A DNA stretch of 64,000 nt from Methylobacterium sp. UNC378MF (GTDB lineage: Bacteria > Pseudomonadota > Alphaproteobacteria > Rhizobiales > Beijerinckiaceae). Shown piece by piece: positions 53,482-61,625 of this stretch. The DNA lies in assembly GCF_900103195.1 (NCBI RefSeq), contig NZ_FMWU01000007.1, positions 1 to 64,000 on the forward strand, in the 5' to 3' direction. A model generated the notes under the pieces. It was not told where the DNA came from. It was given only the letters and a program-made list of their open reading frames with translations, and did not search any database. Each line of letters opens with the position of its first letter. Position 1 is the first letter of the stretch. The translations under genes were made by a program, and so were the position numbers.

Positions 53482-54024
53482 GTGATGGCGAAGAGGCCCA
53501 GCAAGCCACGGGTGCAGACCGAATTTCTCCCAGGCCAACTGGATATGGTTGACTGGATGGGGGGATTAAGATGGCTGAAGAATGGGTCAGCCGCTGATGA
53601 CCACGAGACTGCAGACGACATCAATCAACATGCGTACTTTGGTCCGATACGCGCGACCAGATATCAACCTCCGCTGCTGCGAGCTCCACGCTTGCCTGCC
53701 ATTGTTCAGATACGCGTTTTGGCCACAGCTATTTGGGGATCGACTTGGCACGGTCGCGCAGCCAATGAGCTTGGAGTCGATCAGAAGCAACTTCGACGCT
53801 GGGAGGAGACGGATCCGAAAACTATGCAGTTTCGAGGGACGCCGCCTTTCAAACATATTGAGCGTCTACGCGAAGTAGCCGAGCGGTACAGGAACGAAAT
53901 ACAGGTAGCTCTATCTTTGAGCGAGCCGCCCCTGAACGCTTCTTCAGAAGCGCATCCGATCAGAAGGCGCAGCGTCACACCCATTCGCTCCCCTGAAGCA
54001 TTAGACGCTGATGGTGCTGTCTAA
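53482..54024 (+). CDS. Hypothetical protein with HTH-like segment
   Basis: 180 aa from GTG 53482, or 179 from ATG 53485. The segment at about 88-112 (HGRAANELGVDQKQLRRWEE) looks like a MerR/Cro-type helix-turn-helix, with a basic tail (HPIRRRSVTPIRSPEA). GC is lower than in the neighbours. Its stop lies inside the first 18-bp palindrome of the array at 54018. It could be the protein that binds the array, by inference. Unrecognised otherwise. Confidence 0.5.
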   Translation: MMAKRPSKPRVQTEFLPGQLDMVDWMGGLRWLKNGSAADDHETADDINQHAYFGPIRATRYQPPLLRAPRLPAIVQIRVLATAIWGSTWHGRAANELGVDQKQLRRWEETDPKTMQFRGTPPFKHIERLREVAERYRNEIQVALSLSEPPLNASSEAHPIRRRSVTPIRSPEALDADGAV

Positions 54025-54276
54025 GATTTCTGACACCGTAGGCCATAGACTTCCGCTTAGCGCGGCAGCGATAGTCAGGTTATTATGACAGCAACCTCAG
54101 CGTTCGGTTGACGCTCAACCAACTTAAGCATTATAGCGTGTCAGGATTTGCTGACATGTCATATTTCGCGCTTCATGCTGCTCGGCAGTTCATGTCAGGA
54201 TTTTCTGACGTTAAGTAGCTGCAGTTGTAGGCCCTCGTTTGAAGATAAATCGCATGTGTGACAGCGATTGCTGACA
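54018..54276. repeat. Five phased 18-bp palindromes (iteron- or centromere-like array)
   Basis: Copies: 54018 TGTCTAAGATTTCTGACA, 54073 AGTCAGGTTATTATGACA, 54139 TGTCAGGATTTGCTGACA, 54193 TGTCAGGATTTTCTGACG and 54259 TGACAGCGATTGCTGACA. Start-to-start spacings are 55, 66, 54 and 66 bp, close to 5 and 6 turns of DNA alternately, so all sites face the same side. Consensus TGTCAG-N6-CTGACA. A separate palindrome, GGTTGACGCTCAACC, is at 54106-54120. The array lies between convergent genes (53482+ and 54496-), which argues against a simple promoter operator and for a replication, partition or recombination site. Confidence 0.75.
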
Positions 54277-54447
54277 GGTCTTCCTCGACGACAGGCCGCG
54301 CGTGCCCTTTCGGACCTGACGGGTCAGCCCGAGGCGCTGTATAAGAGCGCACTCAACCATAGGCTGCGCGACGCCGCGACGCTCGACGATCTCCTCCATC
54401 GCCTGCCTCAGAACATCCGCAAGCCCGTGGGCGATCCCTCGTAGTCT
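54262..54447 (+). pseudogene. Short C-terminal gene fragment
   Basis: An open frame without ATG encodes LTGLPRRQAARALSDLTGQ, EALYKSALNHRLRDAATLDD and LLHRLPQNIRKPVGDPS, stop 54445-54447. Its composition is coding-like, and the LPRR-x3-R-L-DLTG-x-LYK part resembles the C-terminus of RsmI-type methyltransferases only loosely. It is probably a relic; a TTG start near 54268 would make a 59-aa protein. Confidence 0.35.
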
Positions 54448-54495
54448 TCATGTTGCTTCGCGCGCGAAGGCCACCACGCACGGACAAACCTCGCG

Positions 54496-56631
54496 TCAGG
54501 CCGCGGCGCTGGTCTCGGCGGCGGCCTGTCCGAGCACCCAGGCGCAGAACTCAACTTCGTTCGCCAGCTCCGCCCGCAGGGTCACGGTCCCCTCGTACGA
54601 GCGCAGACCATCGACGATGACGTGGGGAATTCCGGCGGCGATGACATATGCCTCATAACCGTGCGCCCTTAGGGCCTGACCGGCCCAGACGAGCGAGCCG
54701 CGGAGAGCACCGTCGAGCTCGGCGTCGGCTTGAGCGATCATCCCGCCCCAGTTCCTGAGGATGCGGCGCAGGCCCTCCATGGCGTCCTCGACCGTGCCGG
54801 CGCCTGGGACGAGGGGCCGCTTTTCCATGCCCCTGGCCTCTTCGGGTGTCAGCCCAAGGTACGCGAGCATGAGGTCGTCGGCGGCCGGCCGGATGTTGTT
54901 GATGCGCCAGTTCTTGGACACCTCTGTCTCCAGCCACCTCGAAAGCACCGTGCGCTCGGTGTGCCGCGGGACGAACTTCTTCGAGGCTTCGAGGACCGTG
55001 GTCTTGAGCGAGAGGTCCATCTTCTTGTAGCTCGTGGTGGCGGCGGCGCGGTCGGGGCGGCGACGCTCCGGCGGCAGGGCGATGTTCAAGGGGCGCCGGC
55101 CGGGACGCCCTGAGCTCAAGGCGAGCAGCATGATCGCCTCCCAAGCCTCGGGTGTCGGGGCCGTCGCCAGGGCAGCGCCGATGCGGCGCAGGCGTTCGCG
55201 AACAGGGGCGGCCTCGGCACGATGCAGGCGGTAAGCGTAGGACGTGCCCTCGGCCACGTAGGCGTCCCAGGCGGCGCCGAGGCCATCCTGACGCGCCCGC
55301 TCGATCAGGCCGCGCACCCGGGTTACGGCCTCGGTGGCCTGTCCTGAAGCCTCGGCGACGATTCCCGCGAGCGGCCCGACGGCGCGCTCCTCGACGACCC
55401 GGCACCACTCCTCCGTGTCCCTGTGGCAGGCGTCGGCGTAGGAGCCGCTAACACGCATAAAATCCTCGCAGGCGTCGGCGAGACCGGCCTGCACGAGGAC
55501 GCGCTGCATGTCTTCGTCGCCCGCGTGCGAGGCAACGACGCGACACAAGGCCTGTGCGTCCTGACCCTCCGGCGTACCCCAGTCACCCTGACGACGGGCG
55601 AGCAGGCCACCCGGGATCTGACGGACCTTGCCCTGGCGGACGACCGCGGCTGCGAACGCGTCAGGACCGTCCGGCAGGCGGCGGCCGCGACCCACGAGCG
55701 TCACCTCGCCGAGGACGACGACGTGCAGGTCGATGGGCGCCGCGGTGATCTCGGCAGCGGCCTGCCGTAGGCGTTGGCGATGCTTGCGCTTCGTCGCCGT
55801 GTTCATCGTGGCCGGCCATAGCTTCGCCGCCAAGGCGTCCGTGCGCACGACCGTCAGGCGGTTTTTAGGGAGGCCGGAAGTCTCCAAGGCCTCGACCAGG
55901 TCGCGGGCCGTACCGGGCAGGGCGTCGATGTGGGCCTGCCGCTCGGGGCGGCCGCGAAGCCTTTCCATGGCCCCGCGGATGGCGGACCGCTTCATACCGG
56001 TACCGTGCAGGGCTTCCGTGATGGCGTCGATAGACAGGCGCTTCGGGGCGCGGCCCTCGTGCTCCGCAACCTGCCGCTCCCACGAGACGATCAGGTGCAC
56101 TTCGAAATCGGCCTCCTGTCGGGCACGATAAGTCGCGCCGGGCTTCTGCGTGCTCTCCTGCCGGACCGCCGTCATGCGGCTGTACCAGGCGACCCACCGC
56201 TTGATCAGCTCGGCGTGCCCGTCGTCGTCTTGGGCCTGACCGGGGACCGACCGGTAAGCCTCGACAAACGCCACGACCGCGGCCCGTAGCGCGGTGGCGT
56301 CGACCGGGGCGCGCGTGGCCCGGCGGTGCGCGACGGTCCATGCCCGCACGTCCGGCTCGACCGCGCGGAACAGCAGCTCGTTCGACGCCGTTTTCTTCCC
56401 GGGGCTGACGTCCATGCCGACGCAGTAACGGGCTACGCGCGGCAGGACGTCGGCCAGCATGTCCTCATCGACGCCGGTACCACCCGCCGCGACGTAAGCG
56501 TCCGCTGCGGCCACCAGGAAAGACTGGATCTCGGTGGCGTCGAGCGGGGCACCGGTCTCGCGCACGCGCTGGACGGTGAAGCGCCGGGCAGCGTCCGAGA
56601 TATGGTCGAAAAGGCCGGGGTTGGCGGACAA
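54496..56631 (-). CDS. 711-aa protein of unknown function
   Basis: 711 aa, soluble, GC-rich and clearly coding. It begins MSANPGLFDHISDAARRFTV and ends with an alanine-rich tail. The middle (about 300-340) has WPATMNTATKRKHRQRLRQA, a basic helix that might bind DNA, and residues 480-540 have SSGRPGRRPLNIALPPERRR. No catalytic motif, P-loop, or recombinase R-H-R-Y set was found by eye. The C-terminal region (AHGYEAYVIAAGIPHVIVDG) is hydrophobic and possibly structural. It is next to the palindrome array and to an IS5 element, 151 bp upstream. A plasmid or ICE maintenance role is plausible, not shown. Confidence 0.7.
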   Translation of the reverse strand: MSANPGLFDHISDAARRFTVQRVRETGAPLDATEIQSFLVAAADAYVAAGGTGVDEDMLADVLPRVARYCVGMDVSPGKKTASNELLFRAVEPDVRAWTVAHRRATRAPVDATALRAAVVAFVEAYRSVPGQAQDDDGHAELIKRWVAWYSRMTAVRQESTQKPGATYRARQEADFEVHLIVSWERQVAEHEGRAPKRLSIDAITEALHGTGMKRSAIRGAMERLRGRPERQAHIDALPGTARDLVEALETSGLPKNRLTVVRTDALAAKLWPATMNTATKRKHRQRLRQAAAEITAAPIDLHVVVLGEVTLVGRGRRLPDGPDAFAAAVVRQGKVRQIPGGLLARRQGDWGTPEGQDAQALCRVVASHAGDEDMQRVLVQAGLADACEDFMRVSGSYADACHRDTEEWCRVVEERAVGPLAGIVAEASGQATEAVTRVRGLIERARQDGLGAAWDAYVAEGTSYAYRLHRAEAAPVRERLRRIGAALATAPTPEAWEAIMLLALSSGRPGRRPLNIALPPERRRPDRAAATTSYKKMDLSLKTTVLEASKKFVPRHTERTVLSRWLETEVSKNWRINNIRPAADDLMLAYLGLTPEEARGMEKRPLVPGAGTVEDAMEGLRRILRNWGGMIAQADAELDGALRGSLVWAGQALRAHGYEAYVIAAGIPHVIVDGLRSYEGTVTLRAELANEVEFCAWVLGQAAAETSAAA

Positions 56632-56795
56632 GGGCTGAGACCGAAGCGATTTCCTGTCGAGTACTGTTACGTGGCCGTAGGCATATCTCCAGGGCCATCA
56701 GAGCGAAAACCGACCCTCGACGAGACTTTTTTTGTCACGTCTGGATGCTGCGGCTGAGCCTCCTGTCCGTGCTGGCGCCTAGGTAGGGGACTCAT

Positions 56796-57164
56796 TCAGG
56801 TCCATGCGATGACAGAGGAAACTAGCGCGACGGCTGCGAGATAGTTGCAGGCTAGGCGATCGTAGCGGGTCGCGACGCGCCGCCAGTTTTTGAGGTGGCC
56901 GAACAGCCGCTCGATCCGATTGCGCCGTCGGTAGGCGACCCGGCTGTGCTTATAGGGTACCGTCCGGGTGGCCGTGGATGGGATGGTGGCGATCACCCGG
57001 TGGCTCTTCAGCCAATCTCTCAAGCTCTGTGCGTCGTAGGCCTTGTCGGCGATCAGACGCTTGGGCGGCACCACAGCGCACAGCAGGGGCAGCGCCATGG
57101 TGATGTCGGCCACGTTGCCGGGCGTCAGGGCGAACGCGACCGGTCGGCCACGATCATCGGCCAA
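56796..57164 (-). CDS. IS5-family transposase, second frame
   Basis: 122 aa. It carries the second Asp (LIADKAYDAQSLRDWL) and the Glu region (YRRRNRIERLFGHLKNWRRV, ATRYDRLACNYLAAVALVSS) of the DDE transposase. It overlaps the first frame by 40 bp and needs a frameshift to make one protein. Both halves look intact. Confidence 0.88.
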   Translation of the reverse strand: MADDRGRPVAFALTPGNVADITMALPLLCAVVPPKRLIADKAYDAQSLRDWLKSHRVIATIPSTATRTVPYKHSRVAYRRRNRIERLFGHLKNWRRVATRYDRLACNYLAAVALVSSVIAWT

Positions 57165-57550
57165 GCAATGGATTTTGCTCGTGAACCCGCCTCGCGAGCG
57201 GCCGATCGCCTGGCTCCAGGCCCCCCTTTTCCGCCGGCAGCCGAGCGGTGGGCCTTCACGTGGGACGCGTCGAGCATCAACTCATCTGGCACGGGGCCTG
57301 TGGCCGCGATCTTGGCGAACAGCCGCTGCCAGATCCCGCGCTGAGACCATCTGTTGTAGCGGTTGTAGACCGTCGTGTGCGGACCGTAAGCGGAGGGCGT
57401 GTCCTGCCAGCGGCAGCCGACCTTCAGCACATGCAGAATGCCGCTGATCACTCGCCTGTCGTCGACCCGGGGCTTGCCCGGTTGGTCGTGCGGCAGGTGC
57501 GGCTCGATCCGCCCCCAGGATTCATCGGAGAGCCAGAACAACCGTGCCAT
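57125..57550 (-). CDS. IS5-family transposase, first frame
   Basis: 141 aa with the DUF4096-type N-terminus (MARLFWLSDESWGRIEPHLP, RRVISGILHVLKVGCRWQDT, SQRGIWQRLFAKIAATG) and the first catalytic Asp in MLDASHVKAHRSAAGGKGG. The frame ends inside a run of Gly/Ala codons. The rest of the transposase continues in the next frame, as expected for programmed frameshifting in IS427 elements. Confidence 0.88.
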   Translation of the reverse strand: MARLFWLSDESWGRIEPHLPHDQPGKPRVDDRRVISGILHVLKVGCRWQDTPSAYGPHTTVYNRYNRWSQRGIWQRLFAKIAATGPVPDELMLDASHVKAHRSAAGGKGGPGARRSAAREAGSRAKSIAWPMIVADRSRSP

Positions 57551-57706
57551 CGCGAACCTCCTGCGCTGGAAACCCCAATCTCAGGACGAAAACACGAGCA
57601 ACAGCAGTTGGTTGTATGAGTTCCCTACCTAGGGCCTATCCCCGGTGCCCGGTCCCGCACTGTCCCGACCTCGCTAGACCTAGGACTGTCGAACGGCCAG
57701 CCGGTC

Positions 57707-58486
57707 GTGAGCAGCAAAAACGCCGCCTGCCAGCTCGGCCGCCCACACACGACCGTCCTTGCCGCCATCGACGTGCTGATCGAGCGGTGCCCCGTTTTCC
57801 TCGGGCAGAAATCTCTGCCTGAGTTCGGTGAGGCTGCAACCGGCAACGGCGGCACTCGCGAAACCCGCGCCTTCCTCATGAACCGGGACGGCTTCAGCCT
57901 GCTGATCGCGGGCTTCACCGGCGAGCGGGCCCTTAGTTGGAAGCACAGCTATATCAAGGCGTTCAACGTCATTGAGGCGGTGATTCGCAGCCGGACGACG
58001 CTGGCGGTCCTCGGCCTCAACGACTCCGGTGCGCTGCGGGGGCTCCTGCTGGGCTATGCCGAGAGGGTCCTGGCCCTAGAAGCGCAGGTCGCCAAACCCG
58101 GCAGCGCTACGCCACCATCGAATCCGCCGTCGCCACGGCCGCCCCCCAAGGTGAAATTTTCGAGCCGGTTCGCCGAGGCCCACGGACACTGCGGCCTGCA
58201 AAACTCCGCCAGGGCTACCAAGGCGCCGCCGAACCAATTCTCTATCCTGGCGGAGGTCCGCCGCGGCGGCCGCCTCGTCGTGGTGGACGAGAACCACACG
58301 GTGGTGGGCGGCCTCGGCGAGGCCGTGGCCGGTCTCCTGTTCCGTAACGGGGTACTGCCCGAGCGCGGCTTCCGGCAGGTCGGCCTTCCCGACGAATTCC
58401 CCGACGCCGGCGCCCTGCCGACGCTGCACGACCGCTACGGCCTCTCCACCGAGGCGATGGCAAGGAGCATCCGCGGATGGCTATGA
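57707..58486 (+). CDS. Chimera: phage Rha-type regulator N-terminus joined to a transketolase C-terminus
   Basis: 259 aa. Residues 1 to about 95 are a phage Rha domain (GRPHTTVLAAIDVLIERCPV, RAFLMNRDGFSLLIAGFTGE, KHSYIKAFNVIEAVIR). A Pro-rich linker (GSATPPSNPPSPRPPPKVKF) is followed from about 180 by the end of a transketolase: LVVVDENHTVVGGLGEAVAG, QVGLPDEFPDAGALPTLHDR, YGLSTEAM. The last domain lacks the thiamine site, so no enzyme is made. Its stop overlaps the next gene by 4 bp, as would an intact transketolase subunit in a sugar-acid operon. The GTG at 57707 is a weak start; the Rha domain begins slightly upstream. Confidence 0.7.
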   Translation: MSSKNAACQLGRPHTTVLAAIDVLIERCPVFLGQKSLPEFGEAATGNGGTRETRAFLMNRDGFSLLIAGFTGERALSWKHSYIKAFNVIEAVIRSRTTLAVLGLNDSGALRGLLLGYAERVLALEAQVAKPGSATPPSNPPSPRPPPKVKFSSRFAEAHGHCGLQNSARATKAPPNQFSILAEVRRGGRLVVVDENHTVVGGLGEAVAGLLFRNGVLPERGFRQVGLPDEFPDAGALPTLHDRYGLSTEAMARSIRGWL

Positions 58487-59379
58487 ACGAACCTGGCACC
58501 AACCGCCCGACCGTGGCCTTCGTTGGGCTCGGTGCGATGGGGATGCCCATGGCCCGTTACCTCGTGACCGCGGTCTTCCCGACCCGCGGCTACGACGTCC
58601 GGCCCGAGAGCCGCGCCACGCTGGCGAGCGCAGGCGGGGTCCCCACGGAGGATCTCATCGCGGCGGCCGACGGCGCCGACGTGCTGCTCCTGATGGTGGT
58701 CAACGCCGCCCAGGCCGAGGACGTGCTGTTCGAGCGGGGCGCGCTGGACCGCCTCGCTCCCGACGGCGTCGTCCTGCTGATGGCGACCTGCCCGCCGCGG
58801 GCGGTGAAAGGCTTAGCGGCGCGGGTCTTGGAGCTGGGCCGACGCTTCGTCGACGCCCCTGTGTCCGGAGGCGTCGTCGGAGCCACGGCCGGCACGCTCA
58901 CGATCATGGCGGCCGCGCCGCCCGTGACGATGGAGGTGGTGAGGCCGATCCTCGGCGCCCTGGGCGACAAGCTGTTCCACGTCGGCACCGAGTCTGGACA
59001 AGGCGCCACGGCGAAGGCGGTCAACCAACTCTTATGCGGCGTGCATATCGCCGTGGCCGCGGAGGCGTTCGGATTGGCGGAGAAGGTGGGGATCGACCAT
59101 TCGGTGGTGCTCGACATCCTCTCGGGCTCGTCGGCGTCCAGCTGGATGCTGTGCGACCGCGGACCGCGCATGCTTGAGGACGAGCGCCGCGTGACGAGCG
59201 CGGTGGACATCTTCGTCAAGGACCTCGGCATCGTGCTTGAGGCCGGACGCGGCGTCGGGGCGGCGCTGCCCTTGGCGGCGATGGCCCACCAGTTGTTCCT
59301 GTCGACTTCGGGCCGGGGTGACGGCAGCGCAGACGACAGCAAAGTCGTGCGCTCGTACCGAGCCCTGAACGGGACCTGA
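58483..59379 (+). CDS. Beta-hydroxyacid dehydrogenase, L-threonate/erythronate dehydrogenase-like
   Basis: 298 aa. The NAD-binding domain has TVAFVGLGAMGMPMARYLVT and the C-terminal helical domain the 6-phosphogluconate/3-HIBADH pattern FVDAPVSGGVVGATAGTLTI and GQGATAKAVNQLLCGVHIAV (catalytic Lys). MGMPMARYL and RGYDVRPES fit the LtnD/DtnD branch acting on four-carbon sugar acids. The ATG at 58483 overlaps the upstream stop (ATGA); 58477 is an alternative. The adjoining broken transketolase and TRAP permease genes suggest a once complete catabolic operon. Confidence 0.85.
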   Translation: MNEPGTNRPTVAFVGLGAMGMPMARYLVTAVFPTRGYDVRPESRATLASAGGVPTEDLIAAADGADVLLLMVVNAAQAEDVLFERGALDRLAPDGVVLLMATCPPRAVKGLAARVLELGRRFVDAPVSGGVVGATAGTLTIMAAAPPVTMEVVRPILGALGDKLFHVGTESGQGATAKAVNQLLCGVHIAVAAEAFGLAEKVGIDHSVVLDILSGSSASSWMLCDRGPRMLEDERRVTSAVDIFVKDLGIVLEAGRGVGAALPLAAMAHQLFLSTSGRGDGSADDSKVVRSYRALNGT

Positions 59380-59696
59380 GACTGGCGCCGGCGACTGCGA
59401 CCTCGCTTCATCGGAAAGGTCCGACCTCAACGCCGTCCAACCGGAAGTCGCGAGGCGAACGGACGATTCGAAGCGGCGACCGGAGGTGGAGGAGCGGCCG
59501 GCGTCGACCACGGGTGGCAAACCGCCGACGAGACGACCCGCAGGTGGCCCTCCAAGCCCGCATGCCGGGTGACCACGACGATAAAGAGCCGGCGTCCGGA
59601 CGCCACGGGACCGTCGTCCACCTGGGACGACGGGTACGGCTCGGTACTTAAGGTCGGCGAGAATCAAGCGTCCGACTAAAAAGGGAGGACCGGCTC
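59380..59696. other. Gene-free interval with repeat-like segment
   Basis: No supportable gene. 59405-59480 on the minus strand (CCTTTCCGATGAAGCGAGG, ACTTCCGGTTGGACGG) echoes the dispersed repeats near 21335 and 31430. Confidence 0.4.
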
Positions 59697-60190
59697 ATGC
59701 AAGTCTATATCCCCGCCGCCGCCGTGGGCTCCAGCGACGTCCCGGTAGATCCGCGCCCCCGCTCGCGCACGGCGTTGCGACTGATCGAGAATGCCATCGG
59801 CCTGCTCGTCGAGATCCCCGCCGCCCTGTTGGTGGTGGCTGAGGTCGGCGTGTTGCTCGCCGGGTTGTCAGTCGCTACGTGTTCCACGAACCACTCGTTT
59901 GGTCCAATGAGCTCGCCGGCATCCTGTTCCTTTGGCCGGCCATACTTGGAGCGGTGGTCGCCTTCCGTCGCTCCGAGCACAGGCGGATGACAGCCATCGT
60001 CGCGATGGCCGGCCCTCGCACTCGTGTGTTCCTGAGACGGTCGCTCTGGTCGCCGGGCTGATCTTCGTCGCCCAGGTCCTGCACCCAGCCTACGACTTCG
60101 CCAGCGACGAGATGTTCGTCACGACGCCTTCCCTGGAACTCAGTTCACACCCTAGACTTGGCCACCGAGTATGCTTCCGCTTTCGGGAGC
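59697..60190 (+). pseudogene. TRAP transporter small permease (DctQ) remnant
   Basis: Three frames together give the small TRAP permease: SRTALRLIENAIGLLVEIPA and ALLVVAEVGVLLAG, then VSRYVFHEPLVWSNELAGIL and FLWPAILGAVVAFRRSEHRR, then ALVAGLIFVAQVLHPAYDFA and SDEMFVTTPSLELSS. Frame changes occur near 59870 and 60040 and homology stops near 60150. The binding protein and large permease are not in the window. The remains support a former sugar-acid uptake and catabolism operon with 58483-59379. 60191-60448 is AT-rich with no gene seen. Confidence 0.75.
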
Positions 60191-60448
60191 GGCATTGTCG
60201 CGTGTGCGCCCCTGCGTTGGGTGGGGGGGAGGCCGTTTGCTTTACAGCCTAACATTCCCTGAAGCGACTGCTCCGATTGCTGCCGGTTTATGTTAAATAT
60301 TGAGTGCGATCAACATTAAGCAAGCCGATAACCAGACGAGCAGCGCTTCAACTCTCTCAGCGATGGCTGAGCTGCAGTTGGTAACTTTCTTACCCAGAGG
60401 TAGCCGCGATTTGTAATATAAAATATCTGTATCGAAATATGTTGAATT

Positions 60449-60772
60449 TTAATCTTCTTTTGCAATGATTTCCCAGTCTTCTGCCATAATGTCTATTTGC
60501 ATCGTCTTCCAACGCTTGCCACATCCGGTGCTAGAGACTTCACTGATTGCGGGATCAACGTAGTACAGGTCGAATTGATCCCCAAATTTTTTCCCATTCT
60601 CGTGGGCACGATGATCAATGAACACGTAGCGCCCATCATCCCATCCCTTGCGACGCGCCCATGAACCGTTTCGAACATCCTCGGCGACGGCCTCCCAACG
60701 CTGCGCTCGGCGCGCATCATACTTTCTAATGCTTTCGTCCATTTCCTCATGTTTCCTCTCTTTCTTCAACAT
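60449..60772 (-). CDS. DUF2829 / Tad2-like small protein
   Basis: 107 aa. WEAVAEDVRNGSWARRKGWD, DGRYVFIDHRAHENGKKFGD and the ending QIDIMAEDWEII follow the DUF2829 layout, in which a (K/R)-G-W follows a short helix and the domain closes with D-hydrophobic-AEDWEI. DUF2829 proteins include Tad2, a phage anti-Thoeris protein that sequesters cyclic-ADPR-type signals; most other members have no known role. The domain is preceded by a charged helix (LKKERKHEEMDESIRKYDAR). GC is visibly lower than its neighbours, consistent with phage origin. The family match is by eye. Confidence 0.65.
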   Translation of the reverse strand: MLKKERKHEEMDESIRKYDARRAQRWEAVAEDVRNGSWARRKGWDDGRYVFIDHRAHENGKKFGDQFDLYYVDPAISEVSSTGCGKRWKTMQIDIMAEDWEIIAKED

Positions 60773-61155
60773 GCCTGCCTCCGTTCAATGGGATAGACAT
60801 GGCATGGGCTGCCCTTACGAGCCGTTAGCGGTTGCGGCACCGACCCGGTCTTGATGTGATTTTTGAACGCTGCTTAAAGGTGATCCTAGAAGGCTGTGCC
60901 GCTATTTCGAACTCAAGAATGATGACTGACGCTGGATAGCCCCCGGCCAAAAACGTTCCGGGTGTTCGAGTCGGAGGTCCGGCTGGAACCGTTGGCCGCG
61001 TCGAGCGGGCCTGCAGTAAGACCTGTGTCATCCCGTTCGGGCTTAGCTTCCTCGCCAAGCGGTGAAAGTGGGCCAAGCTCATACCAAAGGGCGACCGCGA
61101 CCTGTTCGGGAATGCGGCGTAACTAATCCGTAGCGAACGCCTAATCACTACGTTT
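60773..61155. other. Gene-free interval
   Basis: No supportable gene. A minus-strand frame at 60825-61148 lacks coding character. The sequence changes from AT-rich to GC-rich near 60930. Confidence 0.35.
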
Positions 61156-61187
61156 GGGCCGACCCGATTCCCTCGGGCCGGCCCTTT
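61156..61187. terminator. GC-rich hairpin with T run
   Basis: GGGCCGACCCGA and TCGGGCCGGCCC pair at 11 of 12 positions around TTCCC, followed on the plus strand by TTTGCGTTTG. It is 13 bp beyond the stop of the minus-strand operon (61200) and could end that transcript too. Confidence 0.5.
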
Positions 61188-61199
61188 GCGTTTGGGGCG

Positions 61200-61625
61200 T
61201 CAGTCCCCCGTGCTGAGGTCGCCAATGCCCCGCCTCGGGCATTTCGGCGCCGTGAACTCGCCGGGCAGGCGGAGGCTTTCGGGTTCGCGTAGGGTCTGCG
61301 TGATCACAAACGAAGCGCGGGCTCCATTCGGCCACGACCATTGCCCTCCGAAGCCAAGTGCCGCGCCGCGGTTGGACGTGCCGCGCCCGACGACCTTGGA
61401 GAGAATCTGTCCGGTACGGGCGTCCTGAAGCCCGCACGTTACGGTGACGGACCACCCGGCCGGGGGCGCCGGGTCGGCGTCGACGTAGCCGAAGCGCTCC
61501 CGGCCGGGGCCCGCCGGAACGGTCAGGGCGAATCGCCAGCCCGTGTCAGGTTGCGGCCAGAGCTCGACGGCGGCGGCGGGGACGGCCGCGCTGATCAGCA
61601 CGGCGATGGCGGCCAGGAAACGCAT
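61200..61625 (-). CDS. Secreted hypothetical protein, last gene of the AAA+ operon
   Basis: 141 aa. A signal peptide covers about 1-19 (MRFLAAIAVLISAAVPAAA). The mature part is beta-rich with two Cys (VTVTCGLQDARTGQILSK, GEFTAPKCPRRG). The ATG at 61625 lies inside the end of the upstream gene, so translation is probably coupled. Unrecognised. Confidence 0.6.
   Translation of the reverse strand: MRFLAAIAVLISAAVPAAAVELWPQPDTGWRFALTVPAGPGRERFGYVDADPAPPAGWSVTVTCGLQDARTGQILSKVVGRGTSNRGAALGFGGQWSWPNGARASFVITQTLREPESLRLPGEFTAPKCPRRGIGDLSTGD

Larger units (their letters stand above)
56783..57628 (-). mobile_element. IS5-family insertion sequence (IS427-like)
   Basis: 846 bp. Its ends read GTAGGGGACTCATTCAGG on the left and, inverted on the right, GTAGGGAACTCATACAAC. 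A 4-bp target duplication CTAG flanks it (56779-56782 and 57629-57632), the pattern expected for the IS427 subgroup. Two overlapping frames encode the transposase. The intact ends and the duplication suggest a recent insertion into the space between the 711-aa gene and the Rha chimera. Confidence 0.88.

Noticed and set aside
54316..54327. Palindrome CTGACGGGTCAG near the phased array
   Set aside because: The arms are in the opposite order to the array consensus, the spacing is off phase, and it lies in a coding-like fragment; probably chance.
60825..61148. Minus-strand 107-codon frame
   Set aside because: No ribosome site, no motif, non-coding composition and part of a repeat-like tract.
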